Below are positions 8,080-16,553 of a DNA stretch of 64,000 bases, piece after piece. How positions within the stretch are numbered: the stretch's first letter is position 1; each line of letters opens with the position of its first letter. Position numbers and translations under genes: made by a program. The DNA is from UMGS1370 sp046957575 (GTDB lineage: Bacteria; Bacillota; Clostridia; Lachnospirales; Lachnospiraceae): NCBI GenBank assembly GCA_046957575.1, contig JBKUOG010000004.1, positions 78,937 through 142,936 of the forward strand, in the 5' to 3' direction. Below the pieces are notes generated by a model. It did not search any database. It was not told the DNA's origin and worked only from the letters and a program-made list of their open reading frames with translations.

Positions 8080-9120
8080 TTATGGGAACATTGGAATCTG
8101 CTTTAACCCCGTATTTTCCGGCAGGCCAAACAGCAGATTCATGTTTTGAACAGCCTGCCCCGCAGCGCCTTTTACCACATTGTCAATGGCTCCCATCATC
8201 ACGATCCGGTTGGTTCTGGGATCAATTTTAAAGTTTATGTCTGCAAAATTGCTTCCTTCCACAAAGCGAGTCTGGGGAACCATGTCTTTTTCCAAAACCC
8301 GTACGAAATACTCATTCCCATAATAGCTGTCGTATACTGCTTTTACCTCTTCATGGGAAACATTTTTGGTTAAAGAAGCATATGCTGTCACCAGAATCCC
8401 TCGATTCATGGGGACTAAATGAGGGGTAAAGCTGATAGTAACCGGCTGTCCGGACACATAAGAAAGCTGCTCTTCAATCTCTGGTGTATGCCGGTGGGAA
8501 GCAACGCCATAAGCCTTGATATTTTCATTTACTTCGCAGTACAGGCTGTCCGTCTTTGCCCCTCTGCCTGCCCCTGACGTGCCGGATTTCGCGTCAATAA
8601 TCATCGTGGACATGTCAATCAGTCCTTCCTTTGCCAAAGGATATACAGATAGGAACGAGCAGGTGGGATAACAGCCCGGATTGGCAATCAGTCTGGCATT
8701 TTTTATGGACTCTCTGTTGATTTCCGGAAGGCCGTAGACCGCCTCCTCAATAAACTGAGGACTTGCATGGGGGATTTTATACCACTCTTCATATATGGAA
8801 ACGTCTTTGATTCGGAAATCTGCACTTAAATCTATGATTTTTACTTTTGATAGAATTTCTTCATTTATTAAGGAAGCACAAAGTCCCTGGGGAGCTGCCA
8901 TAAAAATAACATCCACCAGATCGGCCAGTTCTTCGATATCATCTGCCCTGCACACATCCTCTGTCATCCCAAACAGGTTCTGATAAATGGAAGCATATTT
9001 CTTATCAATATAACTTTTGGAGCCATACCATTTAATTTCTACATCCTCTCTCTGGAGCAAAAGCCTTGCCAGTTCGCCTCCTGCATAACCGGTTGCTCCG
9101 ATAATCCCTGCTTTTATCAT
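8080..9120 (-). CDS. argC: N-acetyl-gamma-glutamyl-phosphate reductase
   Basis: NADPH-dependent reductase making N-acetylglutamate semialdehyde. GATGYAGGEL near the N-terminus is the nucleotide-binding motif and NPGCYPT holds the catalytic Cys. The start at 9120 is chosen because GGAGGG lies upstream and the protein then begins MIKAGIIGATGYAGG as in homologues. An open frame continues upstream to 9255 but those codons run through the promoter into an inserted repeat. It is first gene of the leftward arg operon. Confidence 0.96.
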   Translation of the reverse strand: MIKAGIIGATGYAGGELARLLLQREDVEIKWYGSKSYIDKKYASIYQNLFGMTEDVCRADDIEELADLVDVIFMAAPQGLCASLINEEILSKVKIIDLSADFRIKDVSIYEEWYKIPHASPQFIEEAVYGLPEINRESIKNARLIANPGCYPTCSFLSVYPLAKEGLIDMSTMIIDAKSGTSGAGRGAKTDSLYCEVNENIKAYGVASHRHTPEIEEQLSYVSGQPVTISFTPHLVPMNRGILVTAYASLTKNVSHEEVKAVYDSYYGNEYFVRVLEKDMVPQTRFVEGSNFADINFKIDPRTNRIVMMGAIDNVVKGAAGQAVQNMNLLFGLPENTGLKQIPMFP

Positions 9121-9156
9121 ATTATCTTTCCCTCCAACTTGCTTAAACTTTTCATA

Positions 9157-9185
9157 ATTATACGCTTTTTGTGAATAATATGCAA
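9157..9185 (-). promoter_or_regulatory. argC promoter with an ARG-box-like sequence over the -35
   Basis: On the minus strand TTGCAT (9185-9180), a 17-base spacer and TATAAT (9162-9157) form a near-consensus sigma-A promoter. The stretch 9172-9184 (plus TGAATAATATGCA) resembles an ArgR half-site pair but with imperfect symmetry, so the promoter is firm and the operator tentative. Confidence 0.7.
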
Positions 9186-9210
9186 GTTGTTTTTTCACAA
9201 ATATTCGCAT

Positions 9211-9360
9211 GTAACAGTTCAGCCTTGCATCTTCTTGCCCGCCTGTGGCGGACAAGAAGCGTCTGGCGTCTGCCTATGAAGATTCAGACAGAAAAACTCT
9301 TATGAAAACAAACTTTCAATGCTTTTTCCTGTCTGAATCTTCGCAAGGCTGAACTGTTAC
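9211..9360 (+). mobile_element. MITE-like element, copy A (150 bp, 8-bp target duplication)
   Basis: The ends are perfect 18-base inverted repeats, GTAACAGTTCAGCCTTGC and its complement. The element is flanked by the exact 8-base direct repeat ATTCGCAT at 9203-9210 and 9361-9368, the mark of a transposition event. Inside are a CTTCTTGCC/GGACAAGAAG hairpin and a longer GAAGATTC..GACAG / CTGTC..GAATCTTC stem. There is no coding capacity. It separates the divergent argC and argG promoters. Copies B (35228) and C (54062) are close relatives. Confidence 0.85.
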
Positions 9361-9399
9361 ATTCGCATTAAGATTTTAGCAATTTCTCTCATTTAACGC

Positions 9400-9428
9400 T
9401 TGCATTTTCTTACATAGTGTTGTATATT
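9400..9428 (+). promoter_or_regulatory. argG promoter
   Basis: TTGCAT (9400-9405), 17-base spacer, TATATT (9423-9428). The -35 hexamer is the same as that of the divergent argC promoter. The AT-rich stretch 9421-9439 over the -10 could hold an ArgR site, but I cannot see a convincing palindrome. Confidence 0.65.
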
Positions 9429-9474
9429 TATAAATATCACTTAAGACAGTTACAGATTCAGGAGGATTTTCATT

Positions 9475-10707
9475 ATGAAAGAAAAAGTAGTATTAGCATA
9501 TTCCGGAGGTTTGGACACAACCGCAATTATCCCATGGCTGAAAGAAACCTTTGATTATGAAGTAATTTGCTGCTGCATCGACTGCGGACAGGGCGAAGAG
9601 CTGGACGGCCTGGATGAGCGGGCAAAAATGTCCGGCGCTTCCAAGCTGTATATTGAAAACATTATTGATGATTTCTGCGACAATTACATTATGCCCTGTG
9701 TAGAAGCCGGCGCTGTTTATGAAAACAAATATCTGCTGGGCACTTCCATGGCCCGTCCGGCAATTGCAAAAAAATTAGTAGAAATTGCGCGCAAAGAAGG
9801 AGCTGTTGCCATCTGCCATGGCGCAACCGGAAAAGGCAATGATCAGATCCGTTTTGAACTGGGCATTAAGGCATTGGCGCCTGACATCAAGATTATTGCA
9901 CCATGGCGAATGACTGATGTATGGACCATGCAGTCCCGCGAAGATGAGATCGCTTACTGCAGGGCTCATGGCATTGACCTCCCATTTTCTGCTGATTCCA
10001 GTTACAGCCGGGACCGGAACTTATGGCACATCAGCCACGAAGGTCTGGAACTGGAAGATCCGGCAAATGAGCCGAATTACAAACATCTGTTAGTTCTCGG
10101 CGTTACTCCGGAAGATGCCCCGGACCAGCCGGAATATGTAACCATGACTTTTGAAAAAGGCATTCCTACCAGTGTCAATGGAGAAAAAATGAAGGTTTCC
10201 CAGATTATTTCCAAATTAAATGAACTGGGCGGCAAACATGGCATCGGCATTATTGATATCGTAGAAAACCGCGTTGTAGGAATGAAATCCCGCGGCGTTT
10301 ATGAGACTCCAGGCGGCACTATCCTGATGGAAGCTCATCAGCAGTTAGAGGAGCTGATTTTAGACCGGGCCACCATGGAAGTGAAGAAAGACATGGCCAA
10401 CAAGTTTGCACAGATTGTCTACGAGGGCAAATGGTATACCCCTCTTAGAGAAGCTGTTCAGGCATTTATTGAGTCTACCCAGCAGTATGTGACAGGAGAA
10501 GTAAAATTTAAGCTTTACAAGGGCAATATCACCAAGGCCGGCACTACCTCTCCCTACTCACTATATAGTGAGTCTCTGGCTTCTTTCACTACCGGAGACT
10601 TATACGATCACCATGACGCTGATGGTTTTATCACCTTATTCGGACTTCCATTAAAGGTTCGGGCCATGAAATTGGCAGAAATAAAAAACAATCAGAAAAC
10701 TGAATAA
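9475..10707 (+). CDS. argG: Argininosuccinate synthase
   Basis: Joins citrulline and aspartate with ATP cleavage. The PP-loop AYSGGLDTT lies at the N-terminus; HGATGKGNDQIRFE and SADSSYSRDRNLWHIS are the citrulline/aspartate-binding segments. 410 residues is the normal length. AGGAGG precedes the ATG by about 8 bases. It is transcribed away from argC, on its own; argH, which completes the pathway, sits 17 kb away. Confidence 0.97.
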   Translation: MKEKVVLAYSGGLDTTAIIPWLKETFDYEVICCCIDCGQGEELDGLDERAKMSGASKLYIENIIDDFCDNYIMPCVEAGAVYENKYLLGTSMARPAIAKKLVEIARKEGAVAICHGATGKGNDQIRFELGIKALAPDIKIIAPWRMTDVWTMQSREDEIAYCRAHGIDLPFSADSSYSRDRNLWHISHEGLELEDPANEPNYKHLLVLGVTPEDAPDQPEYVTMTFEKGIPTSVNGEKMKVSQIISKLNELGGKHGIGIIDIVENRVVGMKSRGVYETPGGTILMEAHQQLEELILDRATMEVKKDMANKFAQIVYEGKWYTPLREAVQAFIESTQQYVTGEVKFKLYKGNITKAGTTSPYSLYSESLASFTTGDLYDHHDADGFITLFGLPLKVRAMKLAEIKNNQKTE

Positions 10708-10713
10708 TTTTTC

Positions 10714-10743
10714 TTGAAATTACCCCTATTATTTTGCTATAAT
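10714..10743 (+). promoter_or_regulatory. Promoter of the Bax1-I gene overlapping an inverted repeat
   Basis: TTGAAA (10714-10719) and TATAAT (10738-10743) are separated by 18 bases. The region ACCCC-t-ATTAT and ATAAT-g-GGGGT forms an imperfect palindrome across spacer and -10, which could be an operator or a weak hairpin ending argG transcription. Confidence 0.6.
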
Positions 10744-10776
10744 GGGGGTGATTAATTTTAACAAGGGGGATTTTCT

Positions 10777-11490
10777 ATGGAATCAATGAACCTGAATGGG
10801 CAGCCCTATTCTGCCAGCATGAATCAAACTGAATCTATTGGGAACTACACAGCAAAAACCTTTGGCTGGATGTTTGTCGGTTTGATCATTACTTTTCTGA
10901 TTGCACTGTTTGGTTATGCCACAGGAGCAGTTCTCTATGTATTTGCCGTTCCGTATCTTTATCTGATACTGGGCATTGCAGAACTCTTGCTCGTAATCTT
11001 TTTATCGGCCCGTATTCAGAAACTGTCTGTGGGAGCTGCAAGAGCGCTGTTTTTCACCTATGCAGCACTAAACGGCGTAGTATTCTCCGCCTATTTCTTA
11101 ATTTATGAAATTGCAGACCTGATTCTGGTGTTCGGCGCTACTGCTTTGTTTTTCGGTGTAATGGCTGCAATTGGCTATTTTACAAAATCAGATTTAAGCC
11201 GTCTGCGCAATTTCCTGGTAGGCGGAACGATTTTCCTTCTGGTTTTCTGGATCTTTGCCATGTTTATTGATTTAAGTCAGTTTTCCACCATTGCCTGCAC
11301 TGTGGGTATTTTTATCTTCCTGGTATTTACTGCCTATGATACCCAGAAAATTCGGGCTTACCACGCCTATTACTCCCAGAGTCCTGATATGCTGGCAAAA
11401 GCATCCATCTTCAGCGCTTTGGAACTTTATCTGGATTTCATCAACCTGTTCTTATATCTAATCCGGGTAATCGGCAGAAACCGCAATTAA
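10777..11490 (+). CDS. Bax inhibitor-1 / YccA-family membrane protein
   Basis: 237-residue integral membrane protein of the TMBIM/UPF0005 family, with about seven hydrophobic segments starting near residue 30 and a short polar N-terminus. The conserved C-terminal signature SALELYLDFINLFLYLIRV ends the protein, including the Asp pair region thought to control calcium leak in BsYetJ-type homologues. The role in bacteria is not settled; calcium or proton-linked transport is a family-level suggestion. It is a single-gene unit with its own promoter. Confidence 0.9.
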   Translation: MESMNLNGQPYSASMNQTESIGNYTAKTFGWMFVGLIITFLIALFGYATGAVLYVFAVPYLYLILGIAELLLVIFLSARIQKLSVGAARALFFTYAALNGVVFSAYFLIYEIADLILVFGATALFFGVMAAIGYFTKSDLSRLRNFLVGGTIFLLVFWIFAMFIDLSQFSTIACTVGIFIFLVFTAYDTQKIRAYHAYYSQSPDMLAKASIFSALELYLDFINLFLYLIRVIGRNRN

Positions 11491-11508
11491 GCGGCAATCG
11501 TTCAAACC

Positions 11509-11668
11509 AGTGTACTGTCTTGTTCACTTTCATCATAATGACACAGAATGAATTTTCAGCCTGTAAGACGAGGAATGAGGCGATGCGGCGGCATCGTCGG
11601 TTGACAACAGCGCAGCAGATGGAAATTCAGACATGTCATTATGTGGAATATGAGTGATACAGTACACT
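11509..11668. repeat. 160-bp palindromic repeat unit, unrelated to the GTAACAG family
   Basis: The ends AGTGTACTGT and ACAGTACACT are perfect inverted repeats, and complementarity continues inward (TGTTCACTTTCATCATAATGACA against TGTCATTATGTGGAATATGAGTGA). The centre holds a small CGATGCGGCGGCATCG hairpin. No target duplication is evident and there is no other copy in the window, so calling it a MITE is tentative. It lies between the ends of the convergent Bax1-I gene and the cobalt ATPase gene. Confidence 0.6.
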
Positions 11669-11719
11669 GAGATTGCAAATTTTTCCGGCTTCCTCAATCT
11701 GTTCTAAATATTTTCTTTC

Positions 11720-12583
11720 TCATTTAAACTTCTTCTCTATTATTCTTATTTTCTCCAGATACTGTTCCAGTTCTTCTACACTTCTTGGCCATGGCAGGGA
11801 CGGATCTAAGATATTCGTTCTGCATAAACTGTCAAATAATCTCAGACAGACCGGAAAGACCAGATTGGTTGTTTCAAGGAGCTGTTTGTCTGCCAGTATT
11901 TCTCTGGGGTTTCCTTGGCGAAGTACCATCCCTTCATGAAATATCACTGCTTCATCTGCCCATGAAAGGGCATAATCCACATCATGGGTGGCAATCAGTA
12001 CTGTTATCCCCCTTTTGGTCATTCTGTCTACTGCCTGGTTGACCAGTTGTTCATGTTTCGGATCCAGAGCAGATGCCGGCTCGTCCAAAATTACCAATTC
12101 CGGCTCCATGACCAGAACGTCCGCAATGGAAACCAGCTTTTTTTGTCCCCCCGAAAGAGCATGGACTGGTTTTTCCCGAAAAGAAGTAATGTCCATTTCT
12201 TCCATAATCTGCTCAACTTTCCTTTTTGCCTGCTCTTTTGGCACGCCTAAGTTTAAAAGTCCAAAGGAGATTTCCTGATACACGCTGGCAGAAAATAGCT
12301 GATTATCCGGATCCTGAAACACAATTCCCACCTTTTTCCGAAGTTCCAATAATCCTCTTCTGGAATAATCCACTGGATTTCCATTGTAAAAAACTGTCCC
12401 TGAATCCGGTCTGCAAATCCCATTACAGCACAGAAAAAACGTAGATTTTCCAGAACCGTTTGATCCCAAAACTGCCACTTTGCTTCCCCTTTGAATTTGA
12501 AGGGAGCAGTCCTTTAGAGCAGCCGTCCTGCTTCCCTCATAAGAAAATTTCAGGTTTTTTGCCTCTAAAATGATATTGTCCAT
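11720..12583 (-). CDS. cbiO: CbiO, ATP-binding subunit of the cobalt ECF transporter
   Basis: ABC ATPase that powers cobalt uptake. Walker A GSNGSGKST, Q-loop VFQDPDNQLF, signature LSGGQKK and Walker B LVILDEPASALD with the switch His in IATHDVD are intact. The start at 12583 (MDNIILEAKNLKFSY) matches family N-termini; AGGAG lies 12 bases upstream, and an ATG at 12595 is the alternative. The C-terminus extends about 45 residues past the ATPase core. It ends the cbiM-N-Q-O operon. Confidence 0.93.
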   Translation of the reverse strand: MDNIILEAKNLKFSYEGSRTAALKDCSLQIQRGSKVAVLGSNGSGKSTFFLCCNGICRPDSGTVFYNGNPVDYSRRGLLELRKKVGIVFQDPDNQLFSASVYQEISFGLLNLGVPKEQAKRKVEQIMEEMDITSFREKPVHALSGGQKKLVSIADVLVMEPELVILDEPASALDPKHEQLVNQAVDRMTKRGITVLIATHDVDYALSWADEAVIFHEGMVLRQGNPREILADKQLLETTNLVFPVCLRLFDSLCRTNILDPSLPWPRSVEELEQYLEKIRIIEKKFK

Positions 12584-12639
12584 CTTCTGTTCCATCTCCT
12601 GTTTTCTTCCCTGACATTCGTGCAGGATTTCCCCTGATA

Positions 12640-13401
12640 CTATCCCCATAAAAGCCATACCAGACACAATTCAAAGACTGCAATGCCGACAATCTCTGAC
12701 TTTTTAGGCGGATGTTCTTCGTCCAGCACCTGAATGGTCCCGTCATACCCTCTGGCTTCCATGGCATCATATAAGCGTTCCGAACGCTTGATGGAGCAGA
12801 TAAATAAATGAGATGCCAATCCTCCAAATGACTGAATACTGGTTTTATAATCCCGATATCCCAGCCTGGATTGCTGGGCAGTGGAAATGGCATGCGCGCA
12901 GTCCAGCAGCACAAAAATAAACCGGTAAATCAGCAGCATCAATTCCACAAGAACAGGGGGACATTTCATCCTCCGAAACAGAGTAAGAAGATCCGTCATC
13001 GTTGTATTGCAGGCTAAAAAATACATACAGGACACTGACGCCATAGCTGTAAAAAATACTCGTATCCCGTAGTCAATGGTCTCCTTTCCAGCTGTCACAT
13101 ACCATGCTCCCACAGATACTGCAAATACCTCCAAAGGTTCTCTGCGCACTGATATTCCTAAAATAACTGCATTCACTGCCAGAAAAGCCAGAGGAATTGT
13201 CAGCAGCTTCCGATAATCAGAAAAGGGGATTTTTCCCCGTAAAACAGTAAAAATCCCCATCACAAAAAATACCAGAACAGACGGCACAACACGCTGCCCT
13301 GCAATACACAAAACCATGGTAACGACAGAAAACGCAAACTTTTCTCCTGTGCTTACATACCTTAATTGGGAACTGTAGCTAAGCCTGTCTATTCGCAGCA
13401 T
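12640..13401 (-). CDS. cbiQ: CbiQ, transmembrane T component of the cobalt ECF transporter
   Basis: 253-residue membrane coupling protein with several hydrophobic segments and the characteristic cytoplasmic motif EARGYDG close to the C-terminus, through which T components contact the ATPase. It begins directly after the cbiN stop (no gap) and is followed by cbiO, so stoichiometric expression from one messenger is likely. Confidence 0.92.
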   Translation of the reverse strand: MLRIDRLSYSSQLRYVSTGEKFAFSVVTMVLCIAGQRVVPSVLVFFVMGIFTVLRGKIPFSDYRKLLTIPLAFLAVNAVILGISVRREPLEVFAVSVGAWYVTAGKETIDYGIRVFFTAMASVSCMYFLACNTTMTDLLTLFRRMKCPPVLVELMLLIYRFIFVLLDCAHAISTAQQSRLGYRDYKTSIQSFGGLASHLFICSIKRSERLYDAMEARGYDGTIQVLDEEHPPKKSEIVGIAVFELCLVWLLWG

Positions 13402-13731
13402 TTAAAGTTCCTCTTCATCCTTCATCCATTTTTTTCGCTCTACAAAACGGCCCATGAAAAATGCCATAACGCCGACTCCAATTCCTGTCTGCAGGCAAAA
13501 AAGCATGCTCTCTACTTCTCCCGGAAGTTCTCCGCCCAAAATCGTCTCTAAAATGGGAGTCGCCCATGGCTCATAGTCCGGATCAGTTATTTCAATTAAT
13601 GTATTTCCCTTGTCATCTGCCCCGCCAAATTCCGCGTCTTTTAATACAAACAAGGGGGCAAATGCAATTACTGCGGCAAGTATTAAAAGAATTACAACCA
13701 GTTTTCCATTGCTTTTTTCTGTGTGTTCCAT
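13402..13731 (-). CDS. cbiN: CbiN-like accessory subunit of the cobalt transporter
   Basis: 109-residue protein with a hydrophobic segment at residues 10-30 and another near 80-97, separated by an acidic extracytoplasmic loop (DAEFGGADDKGN...DPDYEPW). This two-helix layout and its place between cbiM and cbiQ identify CbiN, which is needed to load metal into CbiM. The sequence itself is weakly conserved, so context carries much of the call. Confidence 0.85.
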   Translation of the reverse strand: MEHTEKSNGKLVVILLILAAVIAFAPLFVLKDAEFGGADDKGNTLIEITDPDYEPWATPILETILGGELPGEVESMLFCLQTGIGVGVMAFFMGRFVERKKWMKDEEEL

Positions 13732-13733
13732 CT

Positions 13734-14480
13734 CTATCTGGCCTCCTTTAAGTATCCGGCCGCCTTAAGTTCCGGCCTTGCATAGCTTTCCAGCCCTGTG
13801 ATAATAACAACTGTTAAAATCCCTTCCACAATTGCCAGAGGAAGCTGGGTTCCGGCAAAAATAATTAAATTTTCTTTTAATGCCACCCCAAATGTGGTCG
13901 CCGCATTGTGAGCAAGGGCAAGCTGAAATGCTGTCACGCAATACGTAAACAAATCGCCTAAAAATGCAGCCAGAAAGACAGATACTTTCCGGTTCACAAA
14001 GAAATGCTTACAGCTGCGGTACACAAAATAAGACACAAACGGGCCTGCAATAGCCATAGAAAATGTATTGGCTCCAAGAGTAGTAAGTCCTCCATGGGCC
14101 AGCAAAACCGCCTGAAATACCAGCACAATAAAGCCCAAAACTGATACCGCTGCCGGACCAAATAAAATGGCCCCCAGACCGGTTCCCGTCATATGAGAGC
14201 AGCTTCCGCTTACAGAAGGGATTTTCAGGGAAGAGATTACAAATACAAAAGCTCCCGACATGGCAAGCAGGGTAATGGCCCTCCTGTTTTCTCTAAGAAT
14301 CTTTTGGATGGTCAAAAAACCGGCTATCAAAAAGGGCAGAGAAATCGCTCCCCAGGCCAGGCAAATTCCTGCCGGCAAAGCCCCCTCCATGATGTGCATG
14401 GCATAAGCTGCAGAAGGAAATCCAAATACAGCAGCAAATGCAGTCGTTGTGGTAAACAGTATCGTTTCTTTTTTCGTCAT
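13734..14480 (-). CDS. cbiM: CbiM, cobalt-binding S component
   Basis: Metal-specific membrane subunit. After a cleavable signal-like N-terminus ending AYA, the mature protein begins MHIMEGALP; the His in the N-terminal Met-His motif ligates cobalt in this family. The start at 14480 has AAGGAG upstream; an upstream in-frame ATG at 14531 lies in the leader and lacks one. About seven hydrophobic segments. It is first gene after the cobalamin riboswitch. Confidence 0.94.
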   Translation of the reverse strand: MTKKETILFTTTTAFAAVFGFPSAAYAMHIMEGALPAGICLAWGAISLPFLIAGFLTIQKILRENRRAITLLAMSGAFVFVISSLKIPSVSGSCSHMTGTGLGAILFGPAAVSVLGFIVLVFQAVLLAHGGLTTLGANTFSMAIAGPFVSYFVYRSCKHFFVNRKVSVFLAAFLGDLFTYCVTAFQLALAHNAATTFGVALKENLIIFAGTQLPLAIVEGILTVVIITGLESYARPELKAAGYLKEAR

Positions 14481-14544
14481 ACAGACTCTCCTTTCATTCT
14501 CCCTTGCAACAAAAAAACGCTCTTTTATCACATTTTGCAGATAA

Positions 14545-14580
14545 AATAAAGAGCGCTGACGGCGGGTTTACCGTCCGCAC
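14545..14580 (-). terminator. Terminator-like hairpin in the cbiM leader
   Basis: On the minus strand GACGG-(8)-CCGTC with flanking GCG/CGC is followed by CTCTTTATTTT. It lies between the cobalamin aptamer and cbiM. GCACAAAGA further upstream can pair with TCTTTGTGC just before it, a candidate anti-terminator arm. Confidence 0.55.
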
Positions 14581-14619
14581 AAAGAGCCGTCCTTCGCAGT
14601 TTCTTTGTGCAAAATTTCC

Positions 14620-14800
14620 TATGGCTGGCAGTTCTTCTGGCTTAAGCGTCCTCGCTTCCCTCTGCCTTCCCCGACTTTAAAAAAGCCCAGTGGCATTTTA
14701 GAGAGAGAAACTCTTCTATTACAGCGGCGTGACCGCGGAGGATTTTCACCTCGCTTCTCTATTCTCCTGCGGAATGAATCGCAGGCACCGCGCCATATTC
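14620..14800 (-). promoter_or_regulatory. Cobalamin riboswitch
   Basis: On the minus strand the hallmarks run in order: GAGGTGAAAATCCTCCGCGG, CACGCCGCTGTAA, AATGCCACTGG, GGGAAGG and finally the B12 box AAGCCAGAAGAACTGCCA at 14642-14625. The aptamer precedes the cobalt transporter operon, so cobalt uptake is shut off when cobalamin is plentiful. Confidence 0.95.
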
Positions 14801-14871
14801 AATTATAATTATTATAAGTCCGCAAACTTTCTGATGTCAAGCTGCATTTAAGATTTTCGCGGTCTGGCTTT

Positions 14872-16527
14872 TTACCCCCCCCGCACTTTTTTTCGCAGGT
14901 TCCTGCTAATGGCGTTGTTCCCCATAGGTTTTCCAAAATAATATCCCTGTATGAAATCCAGAGGAATCTCTTTAATACACTCATATTCTTCTTCCTCTTC
15001 GACTCCTTCCAGGCAGACACCTATAGAGGCTGCATGGCAGATTTCCGTAACCAGACCGATTAAGGCAACGTCAAATTGATTATGCCGAATGTCCTTTACA
15101 AAGCTTTTGTCTATCTTTACAATATCGACCGGCATATTCTTTAAGACAGACAGAGAGCAGTAACCAGTACCAAAATCATCCAGTGCAATCCGTATGTTCC
15201 TTTTTTTCATATCTTGAAATTTTTTCTGAAAGACTTCTACCTGTTTAAACGCCAGGCTCTCTGTCAGTTCTATGATCAGATTTTCGCAGGGAAAATTCTC
15301 CTCCTCTATAATCTGGTATAAATCCTTTAAAAATAACTCCTCTGAAAACTGGAGGACAGAAACATTTACACTGACTGTAAAGTCCTGTTTTATCTTAATC
15401 CACTCTTTCCCGTCCCGAACAGCCACCCGAAAAAGCCACAGACCTGCTTCATAAATCAGGCCATGCTCTTCCATCACTGGAATAAACTTTGCAGGAGAAA
15501 TGACTCCCTCTCTGCTCTTCCAGCGCATCAGAGCCTCTGCGCCCTTTAGTTCGCCTGTCTTTGGACAAATCTGAGGCTGATAGTGTAAGTAAAATCCCTT
15601 ATACTGCTGTTTTATGCATTCCTTTAGCTCTCTTAAAAGCTGCAGGGAGCGTTCTTTTTTCCTGAAAATATCCTCTGTAAAAAACACAAGACGGTTTTTC
15701 CCCTGCTCCTTTGCAGTCTGGAGTGCGCAGTCCGTATAGCGGTACAATTCCTCTGCGCAGGATCCGTCTGCCGGATACACTGCGCATCCGGCAGAGAGTT
15801 CTATATCCAGACAATATTGTTTCCATGGATTTATCTTTGCCAGATATTCCTGAAACTGGCTGTAAAAAATCCTTGCATCTGCCCGTCCGGCATCTGCCAT
15901 CAAAATTCCCATCCTATCCTTTTCCAGGCGAAATAAAGATGCGTGTTTCGGCAAAACAGACTGGAGAAGTTGGCCTAATTCTTTTAAAACCCCATCCCCA
16001 AATGCCCTGCCGTACATTTCATTGATCTGCCGGAATTCATCTACATCCACCATGAGAACTGCCATCCTGGTCATTTTTTCTGACTGAAGATCCTGTTTTA
16101 ATTTCATATAAAATTCCGCATGGTTAAACAGCTGGGTCAGAGGATCTATTTTGCTTTGCCTTCCCATCAGGCTGATAGTTCCTGTAAAAAGCATTTGGTT
16201 TCCATCTCTGTCTCGCAGAACCTTTCCTCTGGATTTCAGCCAGACATATTCGCCTTTTCTGTTTTTTGCCCGAAATTCTACCAGCAGTTCTTCTCTCAAA
16301 TCCTGCATAATTTCCATATGGGAATGGTAAAACCTCTCCCAGTCATCCGGATGCACAATTTTTTTCCAATCAGACAGCGGCGCATTCCTGGACTCTTTAG
16401 GAAGCGCAAACAGCTTTGTGAGCGCTCCCGGATATTGAAATACACCTGTCTGGCAGTCATTCATATAAATAAAGTCATCAGTGCTTTCAGCCAGCGCCTG
16501 ATATAGTGTCTCTAAAAACTCTTTCAT
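14872..16527 (-). CDS. PAS-GGDEF-EAL protein, probable cyclic-di-GMP phosphodiesterase
   Basis: 551 residues. A PAS/PAC sensor fold covers about 10-125 (IVHPDDWERF, EYVWLKSRGKVL), a GGDEF domain about 130-290 and an EAL domain about 300-545. The GGDEF catalytic loop reads FRLEKDRMG, so cyclase activity is very likely lost. The EAL domain keeps its catalytic set: EALMRW, NVSVLQF, ELTES, DDFGTGYCSL, KIDKSFV and LEGVE, so hydrolysis of c-di-GMP is expected, perhaps with GTP or a PAS ligand as effector. No membrane segment is seen. The gene ends in a run of eight G residues directly before the stop. Confidence 0.93.
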   Translation of the reverse strand: MKEFLETLYQALAESTDDFIYMNDCQTGVFQYPGALTKLFALPKESRNAPLSDWKKIVHPDDWERFYHSHMEIMQDLREELLVEFRAKNRKGEYVWLKSRGKVLRDRDGNQMLFTGTISLMGRQSKIDPLTQLFNHAEFYMKLKQDLQSEKMTRMAVLMVDVDEFRQINEMYGRAFGDGVLKELGQLLQSVLPKHASLFRLEKDRMGILMADAGRADARIFYSQFQEYLAKINPWKQYCLDIELSAGCAVYPADGSCAEELYRYTDCALQTAKEQGKNRLVFFTEDIFRKKERSLQLLRELKECIKQQYKGFYLHYQPQICPKTGELKGAEALMRWKSREGVISPAKFIPVMEEHGLIYEAGLWLFRVAVRDGKEWIKIKQDFTVSVNVSVLQFSEELFLKDLYQIIEEENFPCENLIIELTESLAFKQVEVFQKKFQDMKKRNIRIALDDFGTGYCSLSVLKNMPVDIVKIDKSFVKDIRHNQFDVALIGLVTEICHAASIGVCLEGVEEEEEYECIKEIPLDFIQGYYFGKPMGNNAISRNLRKKVRGG

Positions 16528-16553
16528 CTTATTTCCCCGCCGTATTTACGTTT

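Noticed and set aside
9121..9255. N-terminal extension of argC
   Set aside because: The codons run through the argC promoter into the MITE-like element; the GGAGGG site and homology support the start at 9120.
9203..9369. Reading copy A as an argC/argG transcription terminator pair only
   Set aside because: The exact 8-bp flanking duplication and the same sequence at two other loci point to insertion.
14799..15020. 73-codon minus-strand frame at the end of the EAL gene
   Set aside because: Lies in another frame of the EAL domain; only reachable by slippage at the G8 run.
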